From Nodularia sphaerocarpa UHCC 0038 (GTDB lineage Bacteria; Cyanobacteriota; Cyanobacteriia; Cyanobacteriales; Nostocaceae), in contig NZ_CP060140.1 of assembly GCF_022376295.1 (NCBI RefSeq), forward strand, positions 562,356-626,355: 64,000 bases of DNA, read 5' to 3'. The translations under genes were made by a program, and so were the position numbers. Shown here one piece after another: positions 8,204-16,167 of this stretch; position 1 is the stretch's first letter; each line of letters begins with the position of its first letter. Below the pieces are notes generated by a model that did no database searches, was not told the origin of the DNA, and worked only from the letters and a program-made list of their open reading frames with translations.

Positions 8204-9349
8204 TTATTGCAAAAATTCGGCAAGTTGTGCTAGTTTTGTCCATGCTGCGCCGCTTTGCAGAATTTCTTGAGCTAGTACAAGGTTTTTCATGCAATTGTCT
8301 AAAACATCGGTTTCTCCATCAACAATTTGACTAACTTGCAGTGCTAAGGCTGTATTCAAAGCAACTACATCTTGTTGGGGTTTAGTGCCTTTACCTTGGA
8401 GAACTGCTTGCAAAATTTCCGCATTTTCTTGGACATTTCCACCTCTTAAGGCGGCGGTGGGTGCAAAACCCAATCCCAGTTCTTGAGGATTGAGGATGAG
8501 ATGACGTACTTTTTTGTCTTGGAGTACTGCTAAGTCTGTGACATCTGCTAATCCGGCTTCATCTAATTTTTCTCGCCCGTAAAGTGCGATCGCCTGATGA
8601 CATCCTAATTGTGATAAACTTTGGGCGATCGCCTCTAATAAATGTGGATCGTTAACACCAATAATTTGCCCCGTTGGTCGCATGGGATTAACTAAAGGTC
8701 CCAGCAGGTTAAAAATAGTCCGCACTTTCAAAGTTTTGCGTAAATCCGCCACGGCTTTGAGTGCTGGATGCCAACCAGGAGCAAACAAAAAGGTGATGCC
8801 AACTTCACCCACAGCCGCCTGTACTTTCTCGTAACTCGCGTTGAGATTTATACCTAAAGCTTCCAAGACATCAGCCGAACCAGTTTTACTAGATGCGGAA
8901 CGATTACCATGTTTGGCAACTTTTACCCCGGCGGCGGCGGCGACAAAAGCCACAGCAGTGGAGATATTAAAAGTTGAAGCCCCATCTCCCCCAGTTCCAC
9001 AGGTGTCAATCAGGGGAGTGGGGAGTGGGGAGTTACTTCGACTGCGCTCAGTAACCGGGGGAGTGGGCTTGCCGTGAGCGTAGTCGAATGGGGAAGAAGA
9101 TTGGGATTGTAAGACGCTAGCCATACCTACTAATTCGGCGGCGGTGATGCCTTTGCCTTGAATGGCGGCTAAAATTGCTCCTGATATTACCGGGGGAATG
9201 GCATCAATCAGCCAACCTTGCATCAGATAAGCAGCTTGGGTGACAGTTAAGGATTGTCTATCAAGTAACTGTTGCAATAAGGCAGGCCAATTGTAGGAGT
9301 CAGGAGTGGGGATGCTTTGCCCCGGTGGAGTTTGAGTTATGGTTGTCAT
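8204..9349 (-). CDS. trpD: Anthranilate phosphoribosyltransferase, with in-frame repeat insertion
   Basis: Second step of tryptophan synthesis, transferring phosphoribose from PRPP to anthranilate. The 381-aa protein carries the signature DTCGTGGDGASTFNIST, KHGNRSASSKTGSADVLEALG, FLFAPGWHPA and RTIFNLLGPLVNP motifs, so the active site is intact. Directly before DTCGTGG, at about residues 82-113, there is a foreign segment (SSPFDYAHGKPTPPVTERSR plus SNSPLPT) encoded by an inverted repeat plus GGGAGTG heptamers at 9009-9106. This makes the protein about 30 residues longer than usual. The insertion lies between the helical N-terminal domain and the first PRPP loop and may be tolerated as a surface loop. 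Confidence 0.93.
   Translation of the reverse strand: MTTITQTPPGQSIPTPDSYNWPALLQQLLDRQSLTVTQAAYLMQGWLIDAIPPVISGAILAAIQGKGITAAELVGMASVLQSQSSSPFDYAHGKPTPPVTERSRSNSPLPTPLIDTCGTGGDGASTFNISTAVAFVAAAAGVKVAKHGNRSASSKTGSADVLEALGINLNASYEKVQAAVGEVGITFLFAPGWHPALKAVADLRKTLKVRTIFNLLGPLVNPMRPTGQIIGVNDPHLLEAIAQSLSQLGCHQAIALYGREKLDEAGLADVTDLAVLQDKKVRHLILNPQELGLGFAPTAALRGGNVQENAEILQAVLQGKGTKPQQDVVALNTALALQVSQIVDGETDVLDNCMKNLVLAQEILQSGAAWTKLAQLAEFLQ
9009..9106. repeat. Dispersed repeat inserted in frame inside trpD
   Basis: Contains tandem GGGGAGT units (9012-9033) and an inverted repeat, CGACTGCGCTCA (9039-9050) against TGAGCGTAGTCG (9075-9086), with one mismatch. The block keeps the reading frame of trpD open. 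Confidence 0.75.
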
Positions 9350-9465
9350 TTCGATTTGTTGTTCATGTCAGGGAATAAGTCAAAAAGCGATGAATCAGCG
9401 TTAGGGGACGGGTGGGGACACCCATCCCACAAGAAAATTTGGCAGGTTTTTTATTTGTTAGTCCC

Positions 9466-10692
9466 TTAACTCAGGAATTTGGCGACGGTTTGCACATCCT
9501 TGTCGCCTCTACCAGAGCAATTAATTATCAGGCGGGGACTACCATCGAGTTGGGGACAGAGGGTTTCTAAATAGGCGATCGCATGAGACGTTTCCAAAGC
9601 TGGTATAATCCCTTCTAATTGAGAAAGTCTTTGAAAAGCATCTAAAGCTTGTTGGTCTGTAACGCTGTAATATTCAGCCCGACCCAAATCCTTTAAATAA
9701 CTATGTTCAGGACCAACACCGGGATAATCAAGTCCCGCACTAATAGAATGGGCTTCCACAACTTGACCATCATCATCTTGGAGTAAATAACTCATCGCCC
9801 CGTGCAGAACTCCCACTTTGCCTTGTGTTAAAGTTGCTGCGTGCTTATCAGTATTTACACCCTCACCGGCTGCTTCTACTCCGATCAGGCGCACACTCGG
9901 TTCATCTACAAATTCATCAAATAATCCCATTGCATTAGAACCGCCACCCACACAAGCCAAGAGAATATCCGGTAATCCTCCCCACTTTTCCTGACACTGA
10001 CGGCGAGTTTCTTTACCGATAACAGCGTGGAAATCACGCACCATCATCGGGTAAGGATGAGGACCAGCTACAGAACCGAGAATGTAATGGGTGGTTTCCA
10101 CATTTGTCACCCAATCCCGAATGGCTTCTGATGTGGCATCTTTGAGGGTTCCAGTTCCTGCTTCTACGGGTCGCACTTCTGCACCCATGAGCTTCATGCG
10201 AAACACGTTCAGGGCTTGGCGTTCCATATCGTGAATGCCCATGTAAATCACACACTTCAAACCAAATCGCGCACATACCGTAGCTGTGGCTACTCCATGT
10301 TGACCAGCGCCAGTTTCAGCAATAATACGCTGTTTACCCATGCGTTTGGCTAACAATCCCTGAGCTAAGGCGTTATTAATTTTGTGTGCGCCTGTATGAT
10401 TTAAGTCTTCACGCTTTAAGTAAATTTGCGCTCCTGTGCCATCGGGTCGAGCGTAGTGTGTGGTCAGGCGTTCGGCAAAATATAACGGGCTGGGTCTTCC
10501 GACATAATCCCGGAGTAAGTTTTGCAGTTCTGCTTGGAAACCTATATCATGGCGATATTGGTGATATGCTGTTTCTAATTCACTCAATGCCGGCATTAGG
10601 GTTTCGGGAACGTATTTACCGCCGAATTTGCCAAATCTGCCTAAAGCATCAGGTCTGACTGTTGCAGTTTTGATGTCTTGTATGTTTACCAT
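9466..10692 (-). CDS. trpB: Tryptophan synthase beta subunit
   Basis: PLP enzyme joining indole and serine to make tryptophan, working in an alpha2beta2 complex with TrpA. From the start at 10692 (MVNIQDIKTATVRPDALGRF) it is 408 aa, the normal length. Motifs seen: GRPSPLYFAERL, KREDLNHTGAHKINNAL with the PLP lysine, AETGAGQHGVATA, GSVAGPHPYP and the phosphate-binding CVGGGSNAMG. An open frame reaches 62 codons further upstream to 10878 but that part is encoded by intergenic repeat DNA including a perfect palindrome, so I do not accept it. It follows trpA in the scytonemin run and gives the cluster its own tryptophan supply. Confidence 0.95.
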   Translation of the reverse strand: MVNIQDIKTATVRPDALGRFGKFGGKYVPETLMPALSELETAYHQYRHDIGFQAELQNLLRDYVGRPSPLYFAERLTTHYARPDGTGAQIYLKREDLNHTGAHKINNALAQGLLAKRMGKQRIIAETGAGQHGVATATVCARFGLKCVIYMGIHDMERQALNVFRMKLMGAEVRPVEAGTGTLKDATSEAIRDWVTNVETTHYILGSVAGPHPYPMMVRDFHAVIGKETRRQCQEKWGGLPDILLACVGGGSNAMGLFDEFVDEPSVRLIGVEAAGEGVNTDKHAATLTQGKVGVLHGAMSYLLQDDDGQVVEAHSISAGLDYPGVGPEHSYLKDLGRAEYYSVTDQQALDAFQRLSQLEGIIPALETSHAIAYLETLCPQLDGSPRLIINCSGRGDKDVQTVAKFLS

Positions 10693-10796
10693 TGGTGACA
10701 AGTTTTTTAATTGATTATTGAACCGCAGAGGCGCAGAGGGCGCAGAGAGAAGAGAAGATATTTTTAGCGTTGCTGAATCAAAGTATGAATTTAGGT

Positions 10797-10824
10797 GTAG
10801 AGACGTTCCATGGAACGTCTCTAC
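10797..10824. repeat. Perfect 28-bp palindrome between trpA and trpB
   Basis: GTAGAGACGTTCCA followed directly by its exact reverse complement TGGAACGTCTCTAC. Members of the same GTAGAGACG hairpin family occur at 57815-57842 and, diverged, at 27776-27795 and 27848-27867. It may act as a processing site or weak terminator within the operon. Confidence 0.8.
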
Positions 10825-10883
10825 ATGGGTTTTGACATGATCAAAAATCTTGTTCATATTCTGAATTAGCAACGCCATGCTTT

Positions 10884-11708
10884 TTAAGCAGAAGCAACTG
10901 TTTTCAGAGATATGGGGCTAATTACGGCTTTGAGTTCACGACAAAGTTTTTCTACGGCTTGTAGTCCTTCAGATGGGCTACCCTCAGCTAACCTTTTGAC
11001 AAAGGCACTACCGACAATTACGGCATCTGCTCCCCATTCTCTGACTTGCTGTGCTTGTTCTGGTGTGGAAATACCAAAGCCTACGCCTATGGGTTTATCG
11101 GTAATATTTCGCATATCTGTGAGTAAATGCTGTACGCGGCTTTGCATTTGCGATCGCATTCCGGTGACACCTGTTACACTAACAAGATAGATGAATCCTT
11201 GAGATTGACGTGCGATCGCCTTTATCCTATCCTCAGAACTTGTAGGGGCTACCAGCAGAATTACCTCAACCCCAAAAGCCGCCGCAGCTTGAATTAATTT
11301 CCCCGCTTCTTCCAAAGGTAAATCTGGTACTACCAAACCTCGCACCCCAGCAGCCACAATTTCTGCTAAAAATGCTTGAATACCCCGGTGCAAAATCGGA
11401 TTGTAATAAGTAAATAAAATCAACGGTGCTTTGAGTTGAGGACTGACATCGCGCAACATTTCCAACACTTGCTCTAATTTAATTCCTGTTTGCAAAGCGC
11501 GAGTTGCGGCGGCTTGAATCACAGGACCATCTGCTAAAGGGTCAGAGTAGGGAACACCCAACTCAATGAAATCAGCACCATTTCGATCTAAAATACGTAA
11601 AGCCTCAGCAGTGGTTGTTAAATCAGGATCGCCGGCTGTGATAAAGGGAATCAAAGCACATTGTTGGCGCGATCGCAAAGATTGAAAACAATGAGAAATA
11701 GTAGCCAT
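10884..11708 (-). CDS. trpA: Tryptophan synthase alpha subunit
   Basis: Cleaves indole-3-glycerol phosphate to indole and glyceraldehyde 3-phosphate and passes indole to TrpB. The 274-aa TIM barrel shows the catalytic Glu in ADFIELGVPYSDPLADGPVIQ, the Asp in GLVVPDLPLEEA, and the phosphate-binding VGFGIST and ADAVIVGSAFV. It follows the quinone-oxidoreductase-like gene by 33 nt and precedes trpB. In the scytonemin context it is one of the duplicated, cluster-dedicated trp genes. Confidence 0.96.
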   Translation of the reverse strand: MATISHCFQSLRSRQQCALIPFITAGDPDLTTTAEALRILDRNGADFIELGVPYSDPLADGPVIQAAATRALQTGIKLEQVLEMLRDVSPQLKAPLILFTYYNPILHRGIQAFLAEIVAAGVRGLVVPDLPLEEAGKLIQAAAAFGVEVILLVAPTSSEDRIKAIARQSQGFIYLVSVTGVTGMRSQMQSRVQHLLTDMRNITDKPIGVGFGISTPEQAQQVREWGADAVIVGSAFVKRLAEGSPSEGLQAVEKLCRELKAVISPISLKTVASA

Positions 11709-11741
11709 TTGTAATCATTCACCTCAAAATGGGAAATTAAA

Positions 11742-12698
11742 TTATCGAACTACTTCCACAACAATTTTGCCGCGCACACCTTCGCCGCCTGACTCCAGCC
11801 TTTTATGGGCTTCTCCCACTTGATTGAGTGGAAAAATCATCCCCACAACAGGTTTAATTTCGCCCCATTCAATCAGGCTTCTCAAAACATCAAGCTTCGG
11901 GCGAGTGCGATCTAAATGTACGCAGTGGATAGTAATATTTTTGAACATGGCAACATTAAGATCACCCGCAACACCTGCGACAGTCACAGCACGACCATCA
12001 GCCTTAGTCACCATCAAACTTTTAGCGAAAACATCACCGCCAACAGTAGTAAAACTGACATCAACCCCAGCGCCGCCTGTTTCCTCCATGATCATGTCGA
12101 TAAAATCTTGGTTGCGGTAATCAATCACTCTGTCTGCACCGATAGACTTGACAAACTCAGCATCATAGCTGCCGCAAGTTGTGTAAACATAAGCACCAGC
12201 CGCCTTGGCGATTTGGATAGCAAATGTACCCACACCGCCTGCACCGCCATGAATCAGCACAGTTTCACCGATTTTGATATTTGCTCTGGTAATTAGTGCT
12301 GCATAAGCCGTACCCCCCGCAATAGGTACGCTAGCAGCTTCTATGTGAGTCAGGTTTGCAGGTTTTTTAGCAACAATTGATGCATCTGCGACATGGTATT
12401 CTGCATTAGCGCCGTCACCTTGCAAAAGTTCGATGGCGTAATAAACTTCATCACCTACCTGAAAGCTGCTCACGTTTTCGCCAACTGCCTCAACCACACC
12501 TGAAACGTCGTAACCTAAGATTGCAGGTAATTTCACCCTGGGTCCAAAAAAACCTTGACGCACTCCACAGTCGGCGGGATTTACAGAAGTTGCATAAACT
12601 TTGACCAAAACTTGATTTTTATTTGGTGTCGGTTTCTCAACTTCCTGTTCTGCTAAAACTTCAGGACTTCCAAAGTTGGTGATGACTATAGCTTTCAT
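11742..12698 (-). CDS. Quinone oxidoreductase-like NADPH-dependent MDR protein in the scytonemin run
   Basis: A 318-aa medium-chain dehydrogenase/reductase of the zeta-crystallin/quinone oxidoreductase group. It shows the GroES-like N-terminal fold (VYATSVNPADCGVRQG, GYDVSGVVEAVGENV) and a Rossmann domain with the nucleotide motif HGGAGGVGTFAIQIAK at about 150. The catalytic-zinc Cys and His ligands of alcohol dehydrogenases are absent (GYDVSG instead of GHE), as expected for this group. It lies 9 nt after trpC and 33 nt before trpA, so it is tightly built into the operon. In N. punctiforme I recall no such gene here. A redox step in scytonemin maturation, or detoxification of quinone-like intermediates, is possible but unproven. 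Confidence 0.88.
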   Translation of the reverse strand: MKAIVITNFGSPEVLAEQEVEKPTPNKNQVLVKVYATSVNPADCGVRQGFFGPRVKLPAILGYDVSGVVEAVGENVSSFQVGDEVYYAIELLQGDGANAEYHVADASIVAKKPANLTHIEAASVPIAGGTAYAALITRANIKIGETVLIHGGAGGVGTFAIQIAKAAGAYVYTTCGSYDAEFVKSIGADRVIDYRNQDFIDMIMEETGGAGVDVSFTTVGGDVFAKSLMVTKADGRAVTVAGVAGDLNVAMFKNITIHCVHLDRTRPKLDVLRSLIEWGEIKPVVGMIFPLNQVGEAHKRLESGGEGVRGKIVVEVVR

Positions 12699-12707
12699 GA
12701 TGCAATT

Positions 12708-13532
12708 CTAAATATTCAAGAGACTACGCACAGCTTGTTCTACATTGCTTTGTTTAACTAAAGATTCGCCCACTAAAACTGCACGCGCCCCAACTTCAGA
12801 GACAAAGGATAAATCAGCAGGTGTGTGTAATCCTGATTCACTAACGACTGTAATATTCAAGCTTTGCAATTGTTGCTGGCGTTGTCTTAAAAGTTGCTGA
12901 GTTATGTGTAAATCGACCGTAAAATCCTCTAGGTTCCGATTGTTAATTCCTAGCAAACGCAGGTTTTCCAGTTTTAACACCCGATCCAATTCCGTCAAGG
13001 AATGAACTTCAACTAATGCATTCATCCCCAAATCGTGAATCAGTGACAAAAAGTCCTGGAGTTCAGTATCTGAGAGGATAGCCGCAATTAATAACACAGC
13101 ATCTGCACCTGCTGTCCGTGCTAAGTAAATTTGGTAGGGGTCAATGATGAACTCCTTGCACAGCAAAGGTAGTGCTACAGCAGCCCGCACAGCCCGGAGA
13201 TTGTCAAAACTGCCTTGAAAGAACTTTTCATCGGTGAGGACGGATAGACAGGCTGCACCGCCTCGTTGGTATGCTTGTGCGATCGCCACCGGGTCAAAAT
13301 CAGCCCGAATTATCCCCCGACTAGGTGAAGCCTTTTTAACCTCAGCAATTAAACTTGGTTGACAGGAACTTTCTTGTAAAGCACGCAAGAAATTTCGCAC
13401 AGTCGGCGCAGTATTTAACCGTTCTTGCAAAGCAGTTAAAGGTAATTGTTGCTGCATTTGTGCAACTTCTTGCCTTTTGTGCAAAACAATTTCTTCAAGA
13501 ATGTGACCATCAGTAACAACTGAAATATTCAT
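12708..13532 (-). CDS. trpC: Indole-3-glycerol phosphate synthase
   Basis: Closes the indole ring from carboxyphenylaminodeoxyribulose phosphate. The 274-aa TIM barrel carries the family motifs IAEVKKASPSRG, LCKEFIIDPYQI, ALVEVHSLTEL, LLGINNRNLEDFTVD, VSESGL and AVLVGESLV. This is a monofunctional enzyme with no TrpF domain, and trpF is not in the window, so phosphoribosylanthranilate isomerase must come from elsewhere in the genome. It lies between trpEG (37 nt upstream, with AATGACT repeats in between) and the quinone-oxidoreductase-like gene, 9 nt downstream. Confidence 0.95.
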   Translation of the reverse strand: MNISVVTDGHILEEIVLHKRQEVAQMQQQLPLTALQERLNTAPTVRNFLRALQESSCQPSLIAEVKKASPSRGIIRADFDPVAIAQAYQRGGAACLSVLTDEKFFQGSFDNLRAVRAAVALPLLCKEFIIDPYQIYLARTAGADAVLLIAAILSDTELQDFLSLIHDLGMNALVEVHSLTELDRVLKLENLRLLGINNRNLEDFTVDLHITQQLLRQRQQQLQSLNITVVSESGLHTPADLSFVSEVGARAVLVGESLVKQSNVEQAVRSLLNI

Positions 13533-13568
13533 AACTTCCTAAATCGGGAGATAACTAACAACCAATGA

Positions 13569-15767
13569 CTAATGACTAATAACTATGCTCTTTTCAGTAA
13601 ATGCAAGCATGACATTTTTAATAATTGCCAAACCCACCTCGCCCGAAAGAGTCATAATTGATTCTGGATGAAACTGAACCGCAGCAATAGGAAGAGTTCG
13701 ATGCTCAATACCCATAATGATATTGTCATCAGAAATCGCCGTTACTTTCAATTCTTCTGGTAAATATTCCTGTAAAGCAAACAAAGAATGATATCTACCA
13801 ACAGCAAAAGATTTCGGTAAACCTTTGAATTTCACAGAACTTGTATCAGTCACAAAAATCCGCGAAGACTTACCATGTTGGGGATAGTTGAGAACTCCTA
13901 ATTTACCGCCAAAAGCTTCCACAATACCTTGAAGTCCCAAACAAACTCCAAAAATCGGGATTTGGCGACTGATACAGGCGGCGACAGTCTCTGAAACTCG
14001 AAAATCATTTGGTCTACCAGGGCCAGGAGACAAAACAACTAAATCAGGGCGTTCTGTATCCAATAGCGATTCTGCAAAGCCATGACGTAATGTAGTCACA
14101 CTAGCACCAGTTTGGCGAATATAATTAGCTAATGTGTGAACAAATGAATCTTCATGATCAATTAATAAAATGCGTTTTCCAGGTTCAACATTAGGGATAC
14201 ATTTGCTCAAATTTATGTAATTGCATTCCTCGGCTTTTTCATCAGTTTGTCTAGCCCGTCGAATCGTTTCAAATAAAGCCGCAGCTTTAGTAATTGTTTC
14301 TTGTTCTTCCGCTTGTGGAATTGAATCATAAAGAACAGTAGCACCAACACGCACTTCTGCAATCGAATCTTGTAACCGAATTGTTCGCAGAATTAAACCA
14401 GTATTTAAATTCCCATTGAAATTCAAGTAACCAACTGCACCACCATACCAACGTCGAGCGCTACGTTCATGCTGTTCAATAAATTGAATTGCGGCTCTTT
14501 TGGGTGCGCCTGTGACTGTAACCGCCCAGGTATGAGTTAAAAAGGCATCCAAAGCATCAAATTCTGGTCTGAGTATGCCTTCAACATGATCTACTGTATG
14601 AATCAAATGGCTATATAATTCAATTTGACGACGACCAATAACTTGTACAGATCCAGGTTCACAAATTCGAGATTTATCATTACGATCTACATCTGTACAC
14701 ATTGTCAACTCAGCTTCATCTTTGTGAGAGTTGAGTAACTGACGAATTTGATCAGCATCATCAAGGGCATCTTGTCCACGGGTAATAGTACCACTAATTG
14801 GACAAGTTTCTATGCGTCTACCTTCAACCCGAACAAACATTTCTGGAGATGCACCAATTAGATATTCTCCACCTAAATTAAAAATGAATCCATAAGGACT
14901 AGGATTAATTTGTTTTAAGGTCTGGAAAAGTTTACTAGGAGGCGCTTCACAGGCTTCAAAAAAGTTTTGGCCGGGAACGACTTCAAATAAATCGCCCCGG
15001 CGGAAATAATCAAGCGCTAATTCAACTTGTTTCGCATATTCACCCTGATGATGATCACAAGTTTTATCTGGGTTCAGGCGTTGACCGCGATAATCAATAG
15101 ATTCACCCGTGCGAGGAAGATTATTAGTAATACCGTGGGCTGTTTCAAACTCATATTGCAGTCGAAATGCCTGTTGGAGATAATAATCAACAACTATCAA
15201 TTCATCAGGAAGATAAAGTAATAAATCTCGCTGATTTGTGGGACGTTCTAGACTTTGGGGAACTGGCTCAAACTGGAAAACCAAGTCATAACCAAATGCA
15301 CCATACAATCCTAAATGCTCATCTTCTTGACTAGAGAAAGTATGGAGAATTTCCCGGACAACTGTAAATGCTGAAGGTTGTTTACTACGCTCTTCCTCAG
15401 CAAACAATTGGTTGGAGGATTGAATTAATCCAGAAATCTGGTTATTTGTTTGCTTAATATCTCGAAGTTCTTTGGATTGACAAAGGCGTTCTAAAAGTAA
15501 TGGTAAAAGTATTTCTCCTCGCTCATTCAAAGCTGTCAAAGTAAAACTTTTGTCTCTTGTTGTTAATTCTAGTGGTGGATTAACAAATCCGATTGCCCAT
15601 CTTTTGTATCTCCCTGGGTATTCATAGCTGCTAGCAAGCAAGCCTCCACGCTGAGAATTGAGGTAGAATAAAATCTCTTCCAGAGCAGTGTCCATCTTCA
15701 CTTCTGTGACTGAGCGAGAGACAAGTACACCACCAAGAGTTGTGTAGGAATGGGAATCAAAAATCAT
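13569..15767 (-). CDS. trpE: Fused anthranilate synthase (TrpE-TrpG)
   Basis: Makes anthranilate from chorismate and glutamine, committing carbon to tryptophan. The 732-aa protein joins an aminase half (about 1-520; FEVVPGQNFFE, ASPEMFVRVEGRRIETCPISGT, TDVDRNDKSRICEPGSV, VTGAPKRAAIQ, RVGATVLYDS) to a class I glutamine amidotransferase half (about 535-720; LSPGPGRPNDF, nucleophile Cys in GVCLGLQGIVEAFGG, VQFHPESI). The N-terminal effector site reads GGLLASSYEYPGRY rather than the LLES found in E. coli TrpE, so feedback control by tryptophan may differ. This is inference. A 400-bp spacer separates it from eboF and could hold a promoter. Confidence 0.95.
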   Translation of the reverse strand: MIFDSHSYTTLGGVLVSRSVTEVKMDTALEEILFYLNSQRGGLLASSYEYPGRYKRWAIGFVNPPLELTTRDKSFTLTALNERGEILLPLLLERLCQSKELRDIKQTNNQISGLIQSSNQLFAEEERSKQPSAFTVVREILHTFSSQEDEHLGLYGAFGYDLVFQFEPVPQSLERPTNQRDLLLYLPDELIVVDYYLQQAFRLQYEFETAHGITNNLPRTGESIDYRGQRLNPDKTCDHHQGEYAKQVELALDYFRRGDLFEVVPGQNFFEACEAPPSKLFQTLKQINPSPYGFIFNLGGEYLIGASPEMFVRVEGRRIETCPISGTITRGQDALDDADQIRQLLNSHKDEAELTMCTDVDRNDKSRICEPGSVQVIGRRQIELYSHLIHTVDHVEGILRPEFDALDAFLTHTWAVTVTGAPKRAAIQFIEQHERSARRWYGGAVGYLNFNGNLNTGLILRTIRLQDSIAEVRVGATVLYDSIPQAEEQETITKAAALFETIRRARQTDEKAEECNYINLSKCIPNVEPGKRILLIDHEDSFVHTLANYIRQTGASVTTLRHGFAESLLDTERPDLVVLSPGPGRPNDFRVSETVAACISRQIPIFGVCLGLQGIVEAFGGKLGVLNYPQHGKSSRIFVTDTSSVKFKGLPKSFAVGRYHSLFALQEYLPEELKVTAISDDNIIMGIEHRTLPIAAVQFHPESIMTLSGEVGLAIIKNVMLAFTEKSIVISH

Positions 15768-15813
15768 GGGTAATTTCTCTGGAATGGTTATTAATCAAAA
15801 GCCATTCATTCAT
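15757..15813 (-). other. Possible 18-codon leader ORF overlapping the trpE start
   Basis: ATG at 15813 opens a frame MNEWLLINNHSREITHDF whose stop TGA (15759-15757) lies inside trpE, overlapping its start codon region in another frame. The arrangement would allow translational coupling. It contains one tryptophan codon only, so a classical attenuation leader is unlikely. Confidence 0.25.
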
Positions 15814-16167
15814 GATACTAGCTTAATTGGAATCAGGACAAAATAGGACAAACTATTTATTCTCTATATACCTTCCTGATTTCAAAACAAACATTGATTT
15901 TGTCTTCTTCTAATCCAAGTTTTTCTACTTCTTAATTAATATTAATGAATATTAAGCATTTGTTGCATGAAGATTTTTTATATAGGACTATCAATTTATT
16001 TGTTCTTATATTATTGAACTGAAGTTATGAGCATCAAATTCCCCTCCTCGCAAGTCTTTCGTGTACAGACATCCTGACCCAAAGAGAGTTTCCAGCCCTA
16101 AGAATAAGATTTAATCAGAAATCTTGTTCCCCTCCTCGCTTGCGGGGAGGGGTTAGGGGTGGGGTTC
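15768..16167. other. Spacer between eboF and trpE with repeat element, possible trpE promoter
   Basis: 400 bp. The part next to eboF (16125-16166) is a CCCCTCCTCGC/GCGGGGAGGGG hairpin with a GTGGGGTT tail, a dispersed intergenic repeat also found near 24424-24466. The remainder is AT-rich. Its length, compared with the short gaps elsewhere, suggests an internal promoter for the trp genes. Confidence 0.45.

Noticed and set aside
10693..10878. N-terminal extension of trpB by 62 codons
   Set aside because: It is made of intergenic repeats including a perfect palindrome, and TrpB of normal length starts at 10692.
15757..15813. Classical tryptophan attenuator before trpE
   Set aside because: Only one Trp codon in the leader frame and no clear terminator/antiterminator pair.
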